A stretch of DNA of 8,920 nucleotides from an uncultured beta proteobacterium (GCA_903929925.1 CAIYWO010000050.1:1-8920), one strand, 5' to 3'. Shown: positions 1 through 6,836, numbered from the stretch's first letter. Numbers and translations: made by a program. The notes: generated from the sequence alone by a model not told the origin.

Positions 1-91
1 GCCTTACGCAGGTGGCCTCGCTCACTATCGTAAGATTTGCGATGACGTCAGCCAAAACGGCTTCAAGGGCTTTGAATTTACGCCCGCCTAA
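1..91 (+). CDS. C-terminal end of a flavoprotein monooxygenase-like protein (partial, tentative)
   Basis: This is the last 29 codons of a gene that enters from the left edge, read in frame 2 and ending in TAA at 89-91. The visible tail contains GGLAHYR, then KICDDV, then NGFKGFEF. An arrangement of the type GG..xYR..C.xV...G(Y/F).GF is what I recall from the extreme C-termini of class B flavoprotein (Baeyer-Villiger type) monooxygenases, which use FAD and NADPH to insert oxygen next to a ketone. No FAD or NADPH motif lies in the window, so the assignment rests on this short tail only. That it is the end of a real gene is well supported: the frame is open to the edge and an intrinsic terminator starts about 20 bases after the stop. 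It is separated from the next gene by that terminator. Confidence 0.5.
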   Translation, partial: PYAGGLAHYRKICDDVSQNGFKGFEFTPA

Positions 92-111
92 CCCGCCTCC
101 ATAACCATAAG

Positions 112-142
112 AAAACGCCGGCGTAAAAACCGGCGTTTTTTT
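112..142 (+). terminator. Intrinsic terminator of the left-edge gene
   Basis: An 8-bp GC-rich stem, AACGCCGG (114-121) pairing with CCGGCGTT (130-137), has an 8-base loop and is followed by a run of T to 142. The A run before the stem could extend pairing into the T run. It sits 20 bases after the stop codon at 91 and isolates the following gene from upstream transcription. Confidence 0.85.
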
Positions 143-195
143 ATCCGCGCGCGGCCCCAACAGAGACCGCACTAACTATTTCTTTGGGCCTCAGC

Positions 196-224
196 TTGGT
201 CAAGGCGCATACTAATGCGATAAT
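196..224 (+). promoter_or_regulatory. Candidate sigma-70 promoter for the 457-residue protein gene, with an internal dyad
   Basis: TTGGTC (196-201) as -35 and GATAAT (219-224) as -10 are separated by 17 bases. The -10 matches the consensus at 5 of 6 positions, the -35 at 3 of 6. Transcription would start near 231, giving a leader of about 47 bases. The spacer carries a perfect inverted repeat, CGCAT (206-210), ACTA, ATGCG (215-219), which touches the -10 and could be an operator. Base matches and spacing are seen directly; function is inferred. Confidence 0.45.
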
Positions 225-277
225 CCCGCTTGATCCGCATACCTTTACTCACCTATCAAATTTGAGGCTTTTCGCTC

Positions 278-1651
278 ATGACACAACATTTGGATTTGCT
301 AAAAATCGCCCAAGAAGAACAAAACGGCGATCTTTTTAAGATGCTTGATGGTATCTACAAGCGCTCTTCGGTCAAGCCCACTGGGTGTCCCGATGCGATC
401 ATCTGGGAAGGTGGTAATGCCCAGGGTGACGTCAAGCCCGTTGCACATGCATTCACCGACATGTTCGCGCTGAACGGCACGCTGATGGCACTCGACGTGC
501 TCGGTCTGCCCTTCCTCGGCGTCCCAATGATGGCGCAGTTCCGTCATGACTCCAAACTCGAGTCATTGGAGTGGTTCGGCAAGCTCGACTACACCGCACT
601 CAAGTGGTCGACTGCAGGCGACTTCATGGTGAACGAAGGCGGCAAGAAGGTTGTTGTAAACGGCAAATCTGCGAACGCGCCTCTGCGCACTGCTGCAGGC
701 GTCTATTGCAACGTGCGTCCATACGGCGGCATCACCAGCATCCGTTTCATGCCAGGTCTGCCTTACTCGCAAGACAAAAAGAAATTCAAAGTTGACCCAG
801 CGACTGGCGTCATCCACTCAGAAATGAACACCCCCGGCGTTCGCATGGCTTACGCCGCACGTTTGTTCCTGAAGATGGTTCACGAAACCGGTCAGATTGG
901 TCGTGTTGCGACCAAGCCTACCCAGGCTCAAGAAGATGCGATCAACGCTGGCATTATGCGTTGGTTATTGCAGGGTACGAAGTTCAAACTCAAACGCCAA
1001 TACACTGTTGACGCCTACGAAGAGCACCGCGCTAACGTTGATGCAATCGTTGCTTGCCTTCCAAAAGACTTCAAGGCTGGCATGGAAAACTGGGGTGGTG
1101 ATATCTACGAGCACATCTCCGACACCAACTTCGGTCTGCTCTTGCATGACATGATTCGTCAACGCCCTTGCATCGTTTACGCAACGGACCTCGACGGCGA
1201 TCGTTTGACCGACTTGATGGCTGACGCTCCAGATGTCCTGCGCGACTGGGGCCAGATTGTTCTGGACAAGGTTGGCGCTAAAGTTGACATGAAGAAGCTT
1301 TGGACTGAAATGGGCTTCACCATGACAAACGGTAAAGACATGACCAGCGTCATGTATCGTGTCCACGGCGCCCCAATTTACGAACAAACACTGGGCTCAG
1401 CAGACGCAATGCTTCTGCGTTTGCTCGACGGTGACGAAACAGTTGGTGGCGAAAAGCAGCCTTACGATCCACGTATTCACTTCGTTCTGATCAACGAGGC
1501 TTACAAAGCTGCTAACCCAGGCAATAAGCAATTGGCCGACTGGCTGGATGCGCAGCTTGCCACCTTTGACAAGATTTATGGTGGCGAGCGTCCACGCTAC
1601 ATCGACGGCTACAAGAAGCTCAAAGCGGCAATTCGTCCTTGGGGCGCCTAA
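278..1651 (+). CDS. Uncharacterised 457-residue soluble protein
   Basis: I do not recognise this protein. It has no signal peptide and no membrane segment, so it is probably cytoplasmic. It is rich in Trp (9 residues) and Gly. Residues 40-90 look like a Gly-rich alpha/beta fold, with IIWEGGNAQG near 41-50 and a hydrophobic stretch at 65-85. Residues 303-313 (TDLDGDRLTDL) contain an acidic D-x-D-G-D...D loop like calcium-binding loops, and the C-terminus ends PRYIDGYKKLKAAIRPWGA. The ATG at 278 is chosen because GAGG (264-267) lies 10 bases upstream, only a moderate ribosome binding site. Codon choice (many CGT, GTT, GCT, AAC, AAG) looks more biased than in the transporter genes to the right, which suggests high expression. 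The gene stands alone between two terminators and has its own candidate promoter. It is clearly a real gene (long frame, strong terminator); the function is unknown. Confidence 0.9.
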   Translation: MTQHLDLLKIAQEEQNGDLFKMLDGIYKRSSVKPTGCPDAIIWEGGNAQGDVKPVAHAFTDMFALNGTLMALDVLGLPFLGVPMMAQFRHDSKLESLEWFGKLDYTALKWSTAGDFMVNEGGKKVVVNGKSANAPLRTAAGVYCNVRPYGGITSIRFMPGLPYSQDKKKFKVDPATGVIHSEMNTPGVRMAYAARLFLKMVHETGQIGRVATKPTQAQEDAINAGIMRWLLQGTKFKLKRQYTVDAYEEHRANVDAIVACLPKDFKAGMENWGGDIYEHISDTNFGLLLHDMIRQRPCIVYATDLDGDRLTDLMADAPDVLRDWGQIVLDKVGAKVDMKKLWTEMGFTMTNGKDMTSVMYRVHGAPIYEQTLGSADAMLLRLLDGDETVGGEKQPYDPRIHFVLINEAYKAANPGNKQLADWLDAQLATFDKIYGGERPRYIDGYKKLKAAIRPWGA

Positions 1652-1693
1652 CGCGAAACAAGGGAGTAAGCGAAAGCTAACTCTCACGACAAG

Positions 1694-1730
1694 AGGCCTC
1701 GCTAATGCTTTATTAGCGAGGCCTTTTTCT
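1694..1730 (+). terminator. Strong intrinsic terminator of the 457-residue protein gene
   Basis: A perfect 13-bp stem, AGGCCTCGCTAAT (1694-1706) with ATTAGCGAGGCCT (1712-1724), has a 5-base loop and is followed by T5-C-T. It lies 43 bases after the stop at 1651. The convergent fbpA gene ends at 1761, so its transcript would also fold this hairpin, but on the minus strand no T run follows the stem. Efficient intrinsic termination is therefore expected only for + strand transcripts. Confidence 0.92.
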
Positions 1731-1760
1731 TGCCTGAGCTATGCTCGATATCGTTAAGTT

Positions 1761-2867
1761 CTATTTGAAACGCGCTCGATCTAGAATTTTCTGCGCTTCG
1801 ATCTGATTACGTCCCATCGCAGCAACCGAGACGTTTTCCGCCTTAAAGTTACCTAACTTGGCGAGACCCTCGTTCTCAACTTTCACGCTCGCGACAACGG
1901 GCCATTCGTTGTTTCCATCAGCAAAGTATGCTTGCGCCGCATCACTCGCCAAGTACTCAAGAAATTTCTTTGCCGACTCTGGATGCGGAGCATTTTTTGC
2001 CACACCGCCGCCCGCGATATTGATGTGCGTACCGCTGGTCTGTTGATTAGGCCAGACAAAGCCAAGCTTTGCGATGATCGCCTGGTCTTCGGGTTTTTTG
2101 GACCGTAGCATGCGTATGAAGTAATAAGAATTGGTCAAGGCAACACCGCACTCACCTGATGCGACCGCCTTGATTTGATCTGAATCACCGCCACGTGGTG
2201 CACGCGCCATGTTTGCAACCATTCCGCGAGCCCAAGCTTCAGTCGCCGGAATGCCTTCGCGATCAATCATTGCACCGACCAGGGACAGCATATAAGGGTG
2301 CGATCCCGACCGTGTACACACCTGCCCTTTGTTACGTGGGTCTGCAAGTTTCTCGTAGCTATCAACGTCGCTAGCTTGTATGCGCGCCTTGTTATAAACA
2401 ATCACGCGCGCACGCGTTGAAAACCCAAACCACTTCACCCCTTCAGGCAAAACTTGCGATCGCAGATTTGCAGGAATTCGTGCCTCTAAATATTCTGACT
2501 TGATCGGTTGAAACAATCCATCTGTCTCAGCGCGCCACAGCCTGGCCGCATCGACAAGCAAAATGACATCAGCTGGACTTTTTGAACCTTCGCTCTTGAG
2601 CCGTTCAATCAGTGCGTTATCCGACGCTTCGATACGATTGATTTTGATACCGGTTGATTTTGTGAAATCGTTGTAGAGCGCCTCGTCAGTTTGGTAGTGA
2701 CGCGCCGAGTACAAGTTGAGCTCAGCTGGCTTATCCGCCCAAGCAAAGGACGAACACGCGACAGCTGCAAAAACGACCAAACGTTTGAGACCGTAAACCG
2801 GCCAGTTTGCCGTGCGCTGTTTGACCGCGCCTAGAGGGCTGATTCTGCTACTGATGTTGCTGCTCAT
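1761..2867 (-). CDS. fbpA: Periplasmic Fe(3+)-binding protein of ferric-iron ABC importer (FutA/IdiA/FbpA type)
   Basis: Captures ferric iron in the periplasm and delivers it to the FbpB permease. With the ATG at 2867 the protein has 368 residues. A long n-region (1-29) precedes a hydrophobic core and a likely cleavage after AWA (44). The mature part starts with the family-typical LNLYSARHYQTDEAL (50-64). It also holds VCTRSGSHPY (183-192) and GECGVALTNSYYF (238-250). Tyr53, His57/Tyr58, Tyr192 and the pair Tyr248-Tyr249 sit where this family places iron ligands. Cys184 and Cys240 are its only cysteines in those conserved segments and could pair. A GTG in frame at 2877-2879 would add four residues, but nothing like a ribosome site precedes it, whereas AGTGAG (2875-2880) stands 7 bases before the ATG. 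It lies 66 bp downstream of fbpB on the same strand and has its own Fur-box promoter. Family assignment is firm; the exact symbol varies between species. Confidence 0.93.
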   Translation of the reverse strand: MSSNISSRISPLGAVKQRTANWPVYGLKRLVVFAAVACSSFAWADKPAELNLYSARHYQTDEALYNDFTKSTGIKINRIEASDNALIERLKSEGSKSPADVILLVDAARLWRAETDGLFQPIKSEYLEARIPANLRSQVLPEGVKWFGFSTRARVIVYNKARIQASDVDSYEKLADPRNKGQVCTRSGSHPYMLSLVGAMIDREGIPATEAWARGMVANMARAPRGGDSDQIKAVASGECGVALTNSYYFIRMLRSKKPEDQAIIAKLGFVWPNQQTSGTHINIAGGGVAKNAPHPESAKKFLEYLASDAAQAYFADGNNEWPVVASVKVENEGLAKLGNFKAENVSVAAMGRNQIEAQKILDRARFK

Positions 2868-2908
2868 TTTGCTACTCACTAAGAAGTTCGGTCTGAACGT
2901 ATATGAGT

Positions 2909-2937
2909 AGAATACACTAAATGAGAATGATTATCAA
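2909..2937 (-). promoter_or_regulatory. Sigma-70 promoter of fbpA
   Basis: On the minus strand TTGATA (2937-2932) and TATTCT (2914-2909) are separated by 17 bases; matches to consensus are 5 of 6 and 4 of 6. Transcription would begin near 2902 and give a leader of about 35 bases before the ATG at 2867. The -35 element is part of the Fur box and overlaps the stop codon of fbpB, so fbpA can be transcribed independently of the permease gene. Confidence 0.6.
2922..2936. promoter_or_regulatory. Fur box (iron-responsive operator)
   Basis: TGAGAAT-G-ATTATCA matches the 7-1-7 Fur operator TGATAAT-N-ATTATCA at 13 of 14 defined positions. It covers the -35 and the upstream half of the spacer of the fbpA promoter, the classical position for repression by Fe2+-Fur. 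The neighbouring gene encodes a ferric-iron binding protein, which fits Fur control. It overlaps the TGA stop of fbpB (2934-2936). Confidence 0.85.
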
Positions 2938-4526
2938 TACCGTTTCGATGCGGACATAGCCCGAGACAGCACAATGACTGGTATTAGCCCCGCCAAAACA
3001 ATCGTAAGCGAGGGCAGTGCAAGCTCAGCCAAACGTTCGTCCGCAGCCAACTGATAGGTCGCAACAGCCAGCGTATCGAAGTTAAACGGGCGTAAAAGCA
3101 ATGTGGCGGGCAACTCTTTCATCACATCGACAAACACAAATAAACCGGCAGTCAGCAGACTGCGCTTGAGCAAAGGGAAATGAATATCGCGCATTGCCTG
3201 GAAAGGCGTTGCACCCAGCAAAGCGGCCGTACCATCCATAGAAGGGGTAATACGCGACAACCCCGTCTCAACGCTTTGTAGGCTAGATGACAAAAATCGG
3301 ATCAGATATGCATAAATGAGCACCCAGGAAGTCGCAGACATAATCCAAGCTGCTTCAACCAGACCCAGCAGTGATAGGATCCCAACAGATAGCACTGCCC
3401 CCGGCAATGCATATCCCAATCCAAGCAGCCGATTTACCCAGACCAAGGTCCTACTCTTGGTGAAGCGTGCCGCATAGGCGAGCGCCACAGCACACGCAAC
3501 AGAAATCAACGCTGTGACGCACGCGAGCCAAAATGAATTGGTCAGCCATTTGGCGTAACGCACGTCAATGCTCAGCCCTTGCTGCCATAGAAGATTGATT
3601 AACGCGAGTGCGGGCACAATAAAGGCACACAGCAGCGTCAAACCGCAAAATCCGAAAGCCCAAAAGGCTTTCCGCCCTCTTAACGTCTTGGGCAAAACCG
3701 CACGCTGAATCACCCCTGAGCTGGCGTAACGCAAGCGGGCACGATTACTTTGTTCGATATAAAAAATCAATCCAACAAAAACTAATAAGCCCAGTGATAA
3801 CTGCACAGCCGCCAGGCGATCGCTAAAAGACAGCCAAGCTTTAAAAATTCCTGTCGCAAACGTCTCCACACCAAAATAAGACACTGCGCCATAATCTGCG
3901 AGTACTTCCATGAGGGCCAGTGCCATGCCAGCAAATATTGCAGGTCGGGCCATTGGCAACACCAGGCGATAAAAGGCTTGTGTGCCGCTATATCCAAGCG
4001 TTTCAGCTGCCTCGGAGAGTCGGCCGCTACGATCCAGAAACGCCGTACGGGCGATTAGATACACATAGGGGTACAAACAGAAAGAGAAAGACCACATGGC
4101 TCCACCAAGCGAGCGGGGGTCAGGAAAGAACCACAACGTTTCAACACCGAGCATCTGTCGCAACAAGGTTTGCAGAGGACCTGAAAACTGCAGAACGTCA
4201 ACGAACAGGTAGGCCATCACATAAGTAGGAATTGCCAGGGGTAGGATTAACGCCCACTCAAATATTCTTTTGCCAGGGAACTGATAGTTCGCAACCAGCC
4301 ACGCATTGCCAACGCCGAGGATGAAGATACCGACACCCACCCCGATCAAAAGAACAAAGGTGGAGACGAGATAATCCCCGAGCACAAAATTCCATAAGTG
4401 CAGTAAGGTCCCTTGTGCGCCAAGGTCGACGGCGGCAGACCCGCCCTGGGTCTGAAAAAAGGGAATAAACAGCCCTAACAGTGGTAGGGACAACAGTAAG
4501 GCGATCAGGGCAACAACACGATGCAT
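2934..4526 (-). CDS. fbpB: Ferric-iron ABC importer permease, two fused transmembrane domains
   Basis: Inner-membrane channel of the Fe3+ importer, 530 residues, the usual size for FbpB/SfuB-type permeases in which two BPD_transp_1 domains are fused. About 12 hydrophobic segments are visible (roughly 2-24, 55-78, 90-111, 143-163, 195-217, 240-257, 288-313, 328-353, 368-390, 395-411, 457-475, 503-522). Each half has a cytoplasmic EAA loop that docks on the ATPase: EAAETLGYSG...LVLPMARP (173-195) and a degenerate one with GTAALLGATPFQAMRDI (432-448). The ATG at 4526 starts directly at a plausible first membrane segment; no clear ribosome site precedes it. The gene is divergent from fbpC (68 bp between starts) and is followed by fbpA. 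Within this family ThiP-like thiamin permeases are related, but the FutA-type binding protein next door argues for iron. Confidence 0.93.
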   Translation of the reverse strand: MHRVVALIALLLSLPLLGLFIPFFQTQGGSAAVDLGAQGTLLHLWNFVLGDYLVSTFVLLIGVGVGIFILGVGNAWLVANYQFPGKRIFEWALILPLAIPTYVMAYLFVDVLQFSGPLQTLLRQMLGVETLWFFPDPRSLGGAMWSFSFCLYPYVYLIARTAFLDRSGRLSEAAETLGYSGTQAFYRLVLPMARPAIFAGMALALMEVLADYGAVSYFGVETFATGIFKAWLSFSDRLAAVQLSLGLLVFVGLIFYIEQSNRARLRYASSGVIQRAVLPKTLRGRKAFWAFGFCGLTLLCAFIVPALALINLLWQQGLSIDVRYAKWLTNSFWLACVTALISVACAVALAYAARFTKSRTLVWVNRLLGLGYALPGAVLSVGILSLLGLVEAAWIMSATSWVLIYAYLIRFLSSSLQSVETGLSRITPSMDGTAALLGATPFQAMRDIHFPLLKRSLLTAGLFVFVDVMKELPATLLLRPFNFDTLAVATYQLAADERLAELALPSLTIVLAGLIPVIVLSRAMSASKRY

Positions 4527-4585
4527 CGAAGGGGGCCACAGGGCAAAAACTCGGTTTCTGGAAGCAAATCCCAGTTAGTGCGAAA

Positions 4586-4591
4586 ATTATA
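4586..4591 (-). promoter_or_regulatory. Possible -10 element for fbpB
   Basis: A consensus TATAAT reads on the minus strand 59 bases upstream of the fbpB ATG, in the 68-bp gap shared with fbpC. No convincing -35 is found 16-18 bases further upstream (the region inside the start of fbpC reads GC-rich). It is reported only as a candidate. No clear promoter for fbpC could be identified in the same gap. Confidence 0.25.
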
Positions 4592-4594
4592 AAG

Positions 4595-5665
4595 ATGAAT
4601 GAGACACAACCCCTGCTTCTGCTTGAAAACGTCCGAGTCGGTTACCCGCGCTTGGACGGTCGGGGCTGGATGCCAATCGTCGAAGATTTAAGCCTTAGTC
4701 TAGCGCGTGGAGACATCGCCTGCCTTCTAGGTCCGTCGGGCTGTGGAAAATCAACTATTTTGCGGGCAATTTGTGGCTTCGAAGCGCTACAAGAAGGCCA
4801 GATCAAACTAAATGGCAAGATTGTCAGTTCTTCAAGTATTCAGGTCGCACCGAACTTGCGTCGTGTCGGGATGGTTTTTCAAGACTTTGCGCTATTTCCT
4901 CACTTGAATGTTCTAGATAACGTCGTCTTTGGTCTTCGCGCTCTTGCCGTAAGCAAACGCCGTGAGGTCGGGTTAGCCTGGCTCGAGCGCGTGTCTCTTG
5001 CCGATAAAGCGCAAGCCTATCCGCATGAGCTCAGCGGCGGACAACAACAACGCGTTGCACTGGCACGTGCCATGGCTCCAGAACCGGACCTGATTTTATT
5101 GGATGAGCCCTTCTCAAGCCTTGATATCGATTTGCGCGAGCGACTCGCGACAGAAATGCGCGACATTCTTAAAAGCAACGACGTCACCGCACTACTGGTC
5201 ACGCACGACCAGTTCGAGGCCTTCGCTCTGGCGGACCATATCGGCGTGATGTCTCAAGGCCATATGGTGCAATGGGACACGCCCTACGATCTCTACCACG
5301 AGCCGAGCAGTCGCTATGTTGCTGACTTTATCGGGCGTGGCGTATTTGTGCCGGGCACGATTCAAGACGGCGCCACAGTAGAGATTGAACTCGGCAGACT
5401 ACAACTAGATAATGACCATCATGACCCGGTCGGCACAGTTGTCGACGTGCTACTTCGTGCTGATGACATTCAGCATGACGACACGAGCCCGCTGTTAGCG
5501 ACGGTCGTGCGCAAAACCTTCCGGGGCGCGGACTTTCTCTACACCTTACGCCTAGATTCAGGGCTAGACCTGGTTGCGTATGTCCCGAGCCATCATGATC
5601 ACGCTCTAGGTGAAAAAATTGGCATCCGCCTCGGTGTTGACCATGTGGTCACCTTTCCCAAATAA
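4595..5665 (+). CDS. fbpC: ATP-binding subunit of ferric-iron ABC importer
   Basis: Cytoplasmic ATPase that powers FbpB, 356 residues, a normal length for FbpC/PotA-type subunits. It contains Walker A GPSGCGKST (46-54), the Q-loop at Gln96 in VFQDFALFPHL, signature LSGGQQQR (147-154), Walker B LILLDEP (166-172), D-loop SSLD (174-177) and the H-loop His204 in LVTHDQFEAF. A C-terminal TOBE-like regulatory region follows (about 280-355). The frame is open upstream to 4481, but that extension would overlap the start of fbpB and carries no ABC sequence; MNETQPLLLLENVRVGYP is a typical start, so ATG 4595 is chosen despite a poor ribosome site. The gene is divergent from fbpB/fbpA rather than last in an fbpABC operon. 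ATPase identity is certain; the iron assignment comes from context. Confidence 0.92.
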   Translation: MNETQPLLLLENVRVGYPRLDGRGWMPIVEDLSLSLARGDIACLLGPSGCGKSTILRAICGFEALQEGQIKLNGKIVSSSSIQVAPNLRRVGMVFQDFALFPHLNVLDNVVFGLRALAVSKRREVGLAWLERVSLADKAQAYPHELSGGQQQRVALARAMAPEPDLILLDEPFSSLDIDLRERLATEMRDILKSNDVTALLVTHDQFEAFALADHIGVMSQGHMVQWDTPYDLYHEPSSRYVADFIGRGVFVPGTIQDGATVEIELGRLQLDNDHHDPVGTVVDVLLRADDIQHDDTSPLLATVVRKTFRGADFLYTLRLDSGLDLVAYVPSHHDHALGEKIGIRLGVDHVVTFPK

Positions 5666-5668
5666 ATG

Positions 5669-5689
5669 CCGTGCGTGCACCTCGCACGG
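5669..5689. other. Hairpin after fbpC
   Basis: A perfect 7-bp stem, CCGTGCG (5669-5675) with CGCACGG (5683-5689) around a 7-base loop, begins just after the fbpC stop. No T run follows on either strand, so it is not a standard intrinsic terminator. It may slow polymerase, protect the 3' end, or be part of factor-dependent termination before the TRAP operon. Confidence 0.4.
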
Positions 5690-5750
5690 ATCCCGTAGAG
5701 ACAAACCCTAGGTTCCCCGCATAAACAGCGATTTAGCTCGCTGCGCTGTG

Positions 5751-5756
5751 TAGAAT
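5751..5756 (+). promoter_or_regulatory. Possible -10 element for the TRAP operon
   Basis: TAGAAT, 5 of 6 matches to the -10 consensus, lies 88 bases before the TAXI gene start. The sequence 16-18 bases upstream is a poor -35, so an activator would be needed if this is the real promoter. A short hairpin, CAGCGA (5726-5731) with TCGCTG (5738-5743), sits just upstream. Candidate only. Confidence 0.25.
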
Positions 5757-5793
5757 CAATCGGTTACTTCACCCCCTCGTTCCATCTCACAGC

Positions 5794-5812
5794 CAGTGTA
5801 TTCAATGCACTG
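5794..5812. promoter_or_regulatory. 19-bp dyad, candidate operator of the TRAP operon
   Basis: CAGTGTATTCAATGCACTG is an inverted repeat in which 8 of 9 base pairs match around a central C (arms CAGTG/CACTG and ATT/AAT). It ends 31 bases before the TAXI gene start and downstream of the candidate -10, where a repressor could block transcription. There is no T run, so it is not a terminator. The size and symmetry suit a dimeric regulator; which one cannot be said. Confidence 0.45.
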
Positions 5813-5843
5813 AAAAAGACCATTGATTCTTTCGGAGACCCGC

Positions 5844-6797
5844 ATGAAACAATTTAAAAAAATTAGCCTTCCTGTCCTAGCACTGTCCGCCGCGCTGCTA
5901 GCTAACGCCTCTGCGATGGCTCAACAAGTGACACTGATGACTGGCCCACAGGGCGGTGTTTGGGTGCCCCTAGGTGGCGCGCTCAAAGGCATGTGGGAAA
6001 AAGCGATTCCGGGATTGCAGGTCACCTCGACACCAGGAGCGGGTATTGCAAACGTCCGCGGCGTTGACGAGGGCAAAGTACAGATCGGCTTCGGAAACTC
6101 AAGCAGCACGGTCGATGGCCTCGCAGGTCGTGCACCCTTCCCGAAAAAAGTAACGAAAGTATGTCAGATGGCGAATCTGTATCCACAGCTCTTTCAAGTT
6201 GTTGCACTGCAATCTGCAAAGGTTAATTCTTTCGCAGACTTGAAGGGTAAGTCGCTGGTGACGCAATCTAAAGGCAATACAGGTGAGCTCCTTACCGACC
6301 TGATTCTCAAGGCTAACGATATGACTTACAAGTCTCTATCGAAAGTCAATTTTCAGGCGAGCTATTCAGATGCAGTGTCGATGATGAAAGACGGCCACGC
6401 CCAAGTATTCACTCTAGGCACCACCTCACCAGCTTCAGCGGTGATGGATTTGGCCAGTGGGCGAGACGTCAATCTAGTGCCAGTCGACGATAAAACAATG
6501 GCGTACATGAAAAATCTGAACCCTGGCTACAACCGCCTGATCATTAAAGCCGGTACCTATCCAAAGCAGACACAGGATGTACCGGCCATTGGTTATTTGA
6601 CGCATCTGATTGTGGCATGCGATATGCCAGAAAAGACTGTGTACGAAATGGTGAAAGCGATGGCAACGAATGTGCCTGCACTGGTCGCCGTCAGCAAATC
6701 GATGGAAGGTCTGACACCAAAAGTGATGGCAGGTGACATCGGCGTACCCCTGCACCCAGGTGCAGCCAAGTACTACAAAGAGGTCGGAGCACTGTAA
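5844..6797 (+). CDS. TAXI-family TRAP transporter solute-binding protein
   Basis: Periplasmic receptor of a TRAP (tripartite ATP-independent periplasmic) transporter, 317 residues, typical length for the TAXI family. A signal peptide, MKQFKK plus a hydrophobic core, is likely cut after AMA (26). The mature N-terminus carries the family hallmark TGPQGGVWVPLGGAL (33-47), then TPGAGIANVRGVDEG (63-77) and QIGFGNSSS (80-88); the C-terminus has the usual GVPLHPGAAKYYKEVG. The ATG at 5844 is preferred over an upstream TTG (5823) because GGAG (5834-5837) stands 6 bases before it and the signal peptide begins there. The fused permease gene follows after 39 bp. The ligand cannot be deduced; some studied TAXI proteins bind small organic acids such as glutamate-like compounds. 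Confidence 0.93.
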   Translation: MKQFKKISLPVLALSAALLANASAMAQQVTLMTGPQGGVWVPLGGALKGMWEKAIPGLQVTSTPGAGIANVRGVDEGKVQIGFGNSSSTVDGLAGRAPFPKKVTKVCQMANLYPQLFQVVALQSAKVNSFADLKGKSLVTQSKGNTGELLTDLILKANDMTYKSLSKVNFQASYSDAVSMMKDGHAQVFTLGTTSPASAVMDLASGRDVNLVPVDDKTMAYMKNLNPGYNRLIIKAGTYPKQTQDVPAIGYLTHLIVACDMPEKTVYEMVKAMATNVPALVAVSKSMEGLTPKVMAGDIGVPLHPGAAKYYKEVGAL

Positions 6798-6836
6798 ATA
6801 TCCGCAGTAACGCTGCAAACAAGGAACACTCGCATC

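Noticed and set aside
965..1387. 140-codon open frame on the minus strand inside the 457-residue gene
   Set aside because: It lies entirely antisense to a strongly supported gene, has no start signals and its product resembles nothing; a product of biased codon use.
2868..2879. GTG start for fbpA four codons upstream of the ATG
   Set aside because: No ribosome site precedes it; the only SD-like sequence (AGTGAG) overlaps the GTG and is well spaced for the ATG at 2867.
4519..4528. CGATGCATCG palindrome over the fbpB start codon
   Set aside because: A perfect but only 10-bp palindrome; expected by chance at this length scale and not placed relative to a promoter.
4481..4594. Upstream extension of fbpC by 38 codons
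   Set aside because: It overlaps the start of the divergent fbpB, shows no ABC sequence, and the family-typical N-terminus begins at ATG 4595.
4575..4600. Degenerate Fur box in the fbpB/fbpC gap
   Set aside because: The best alignment to TGATAAT-N-ATTATCA matches only about 9 of 14 positions, little better than expected for AT-rich sequence.
5823..5843. TTG start for the TAXI gene
   Set aside because: The GGAG at 5834-5837 and the signal peptide both point to ATG 5844.
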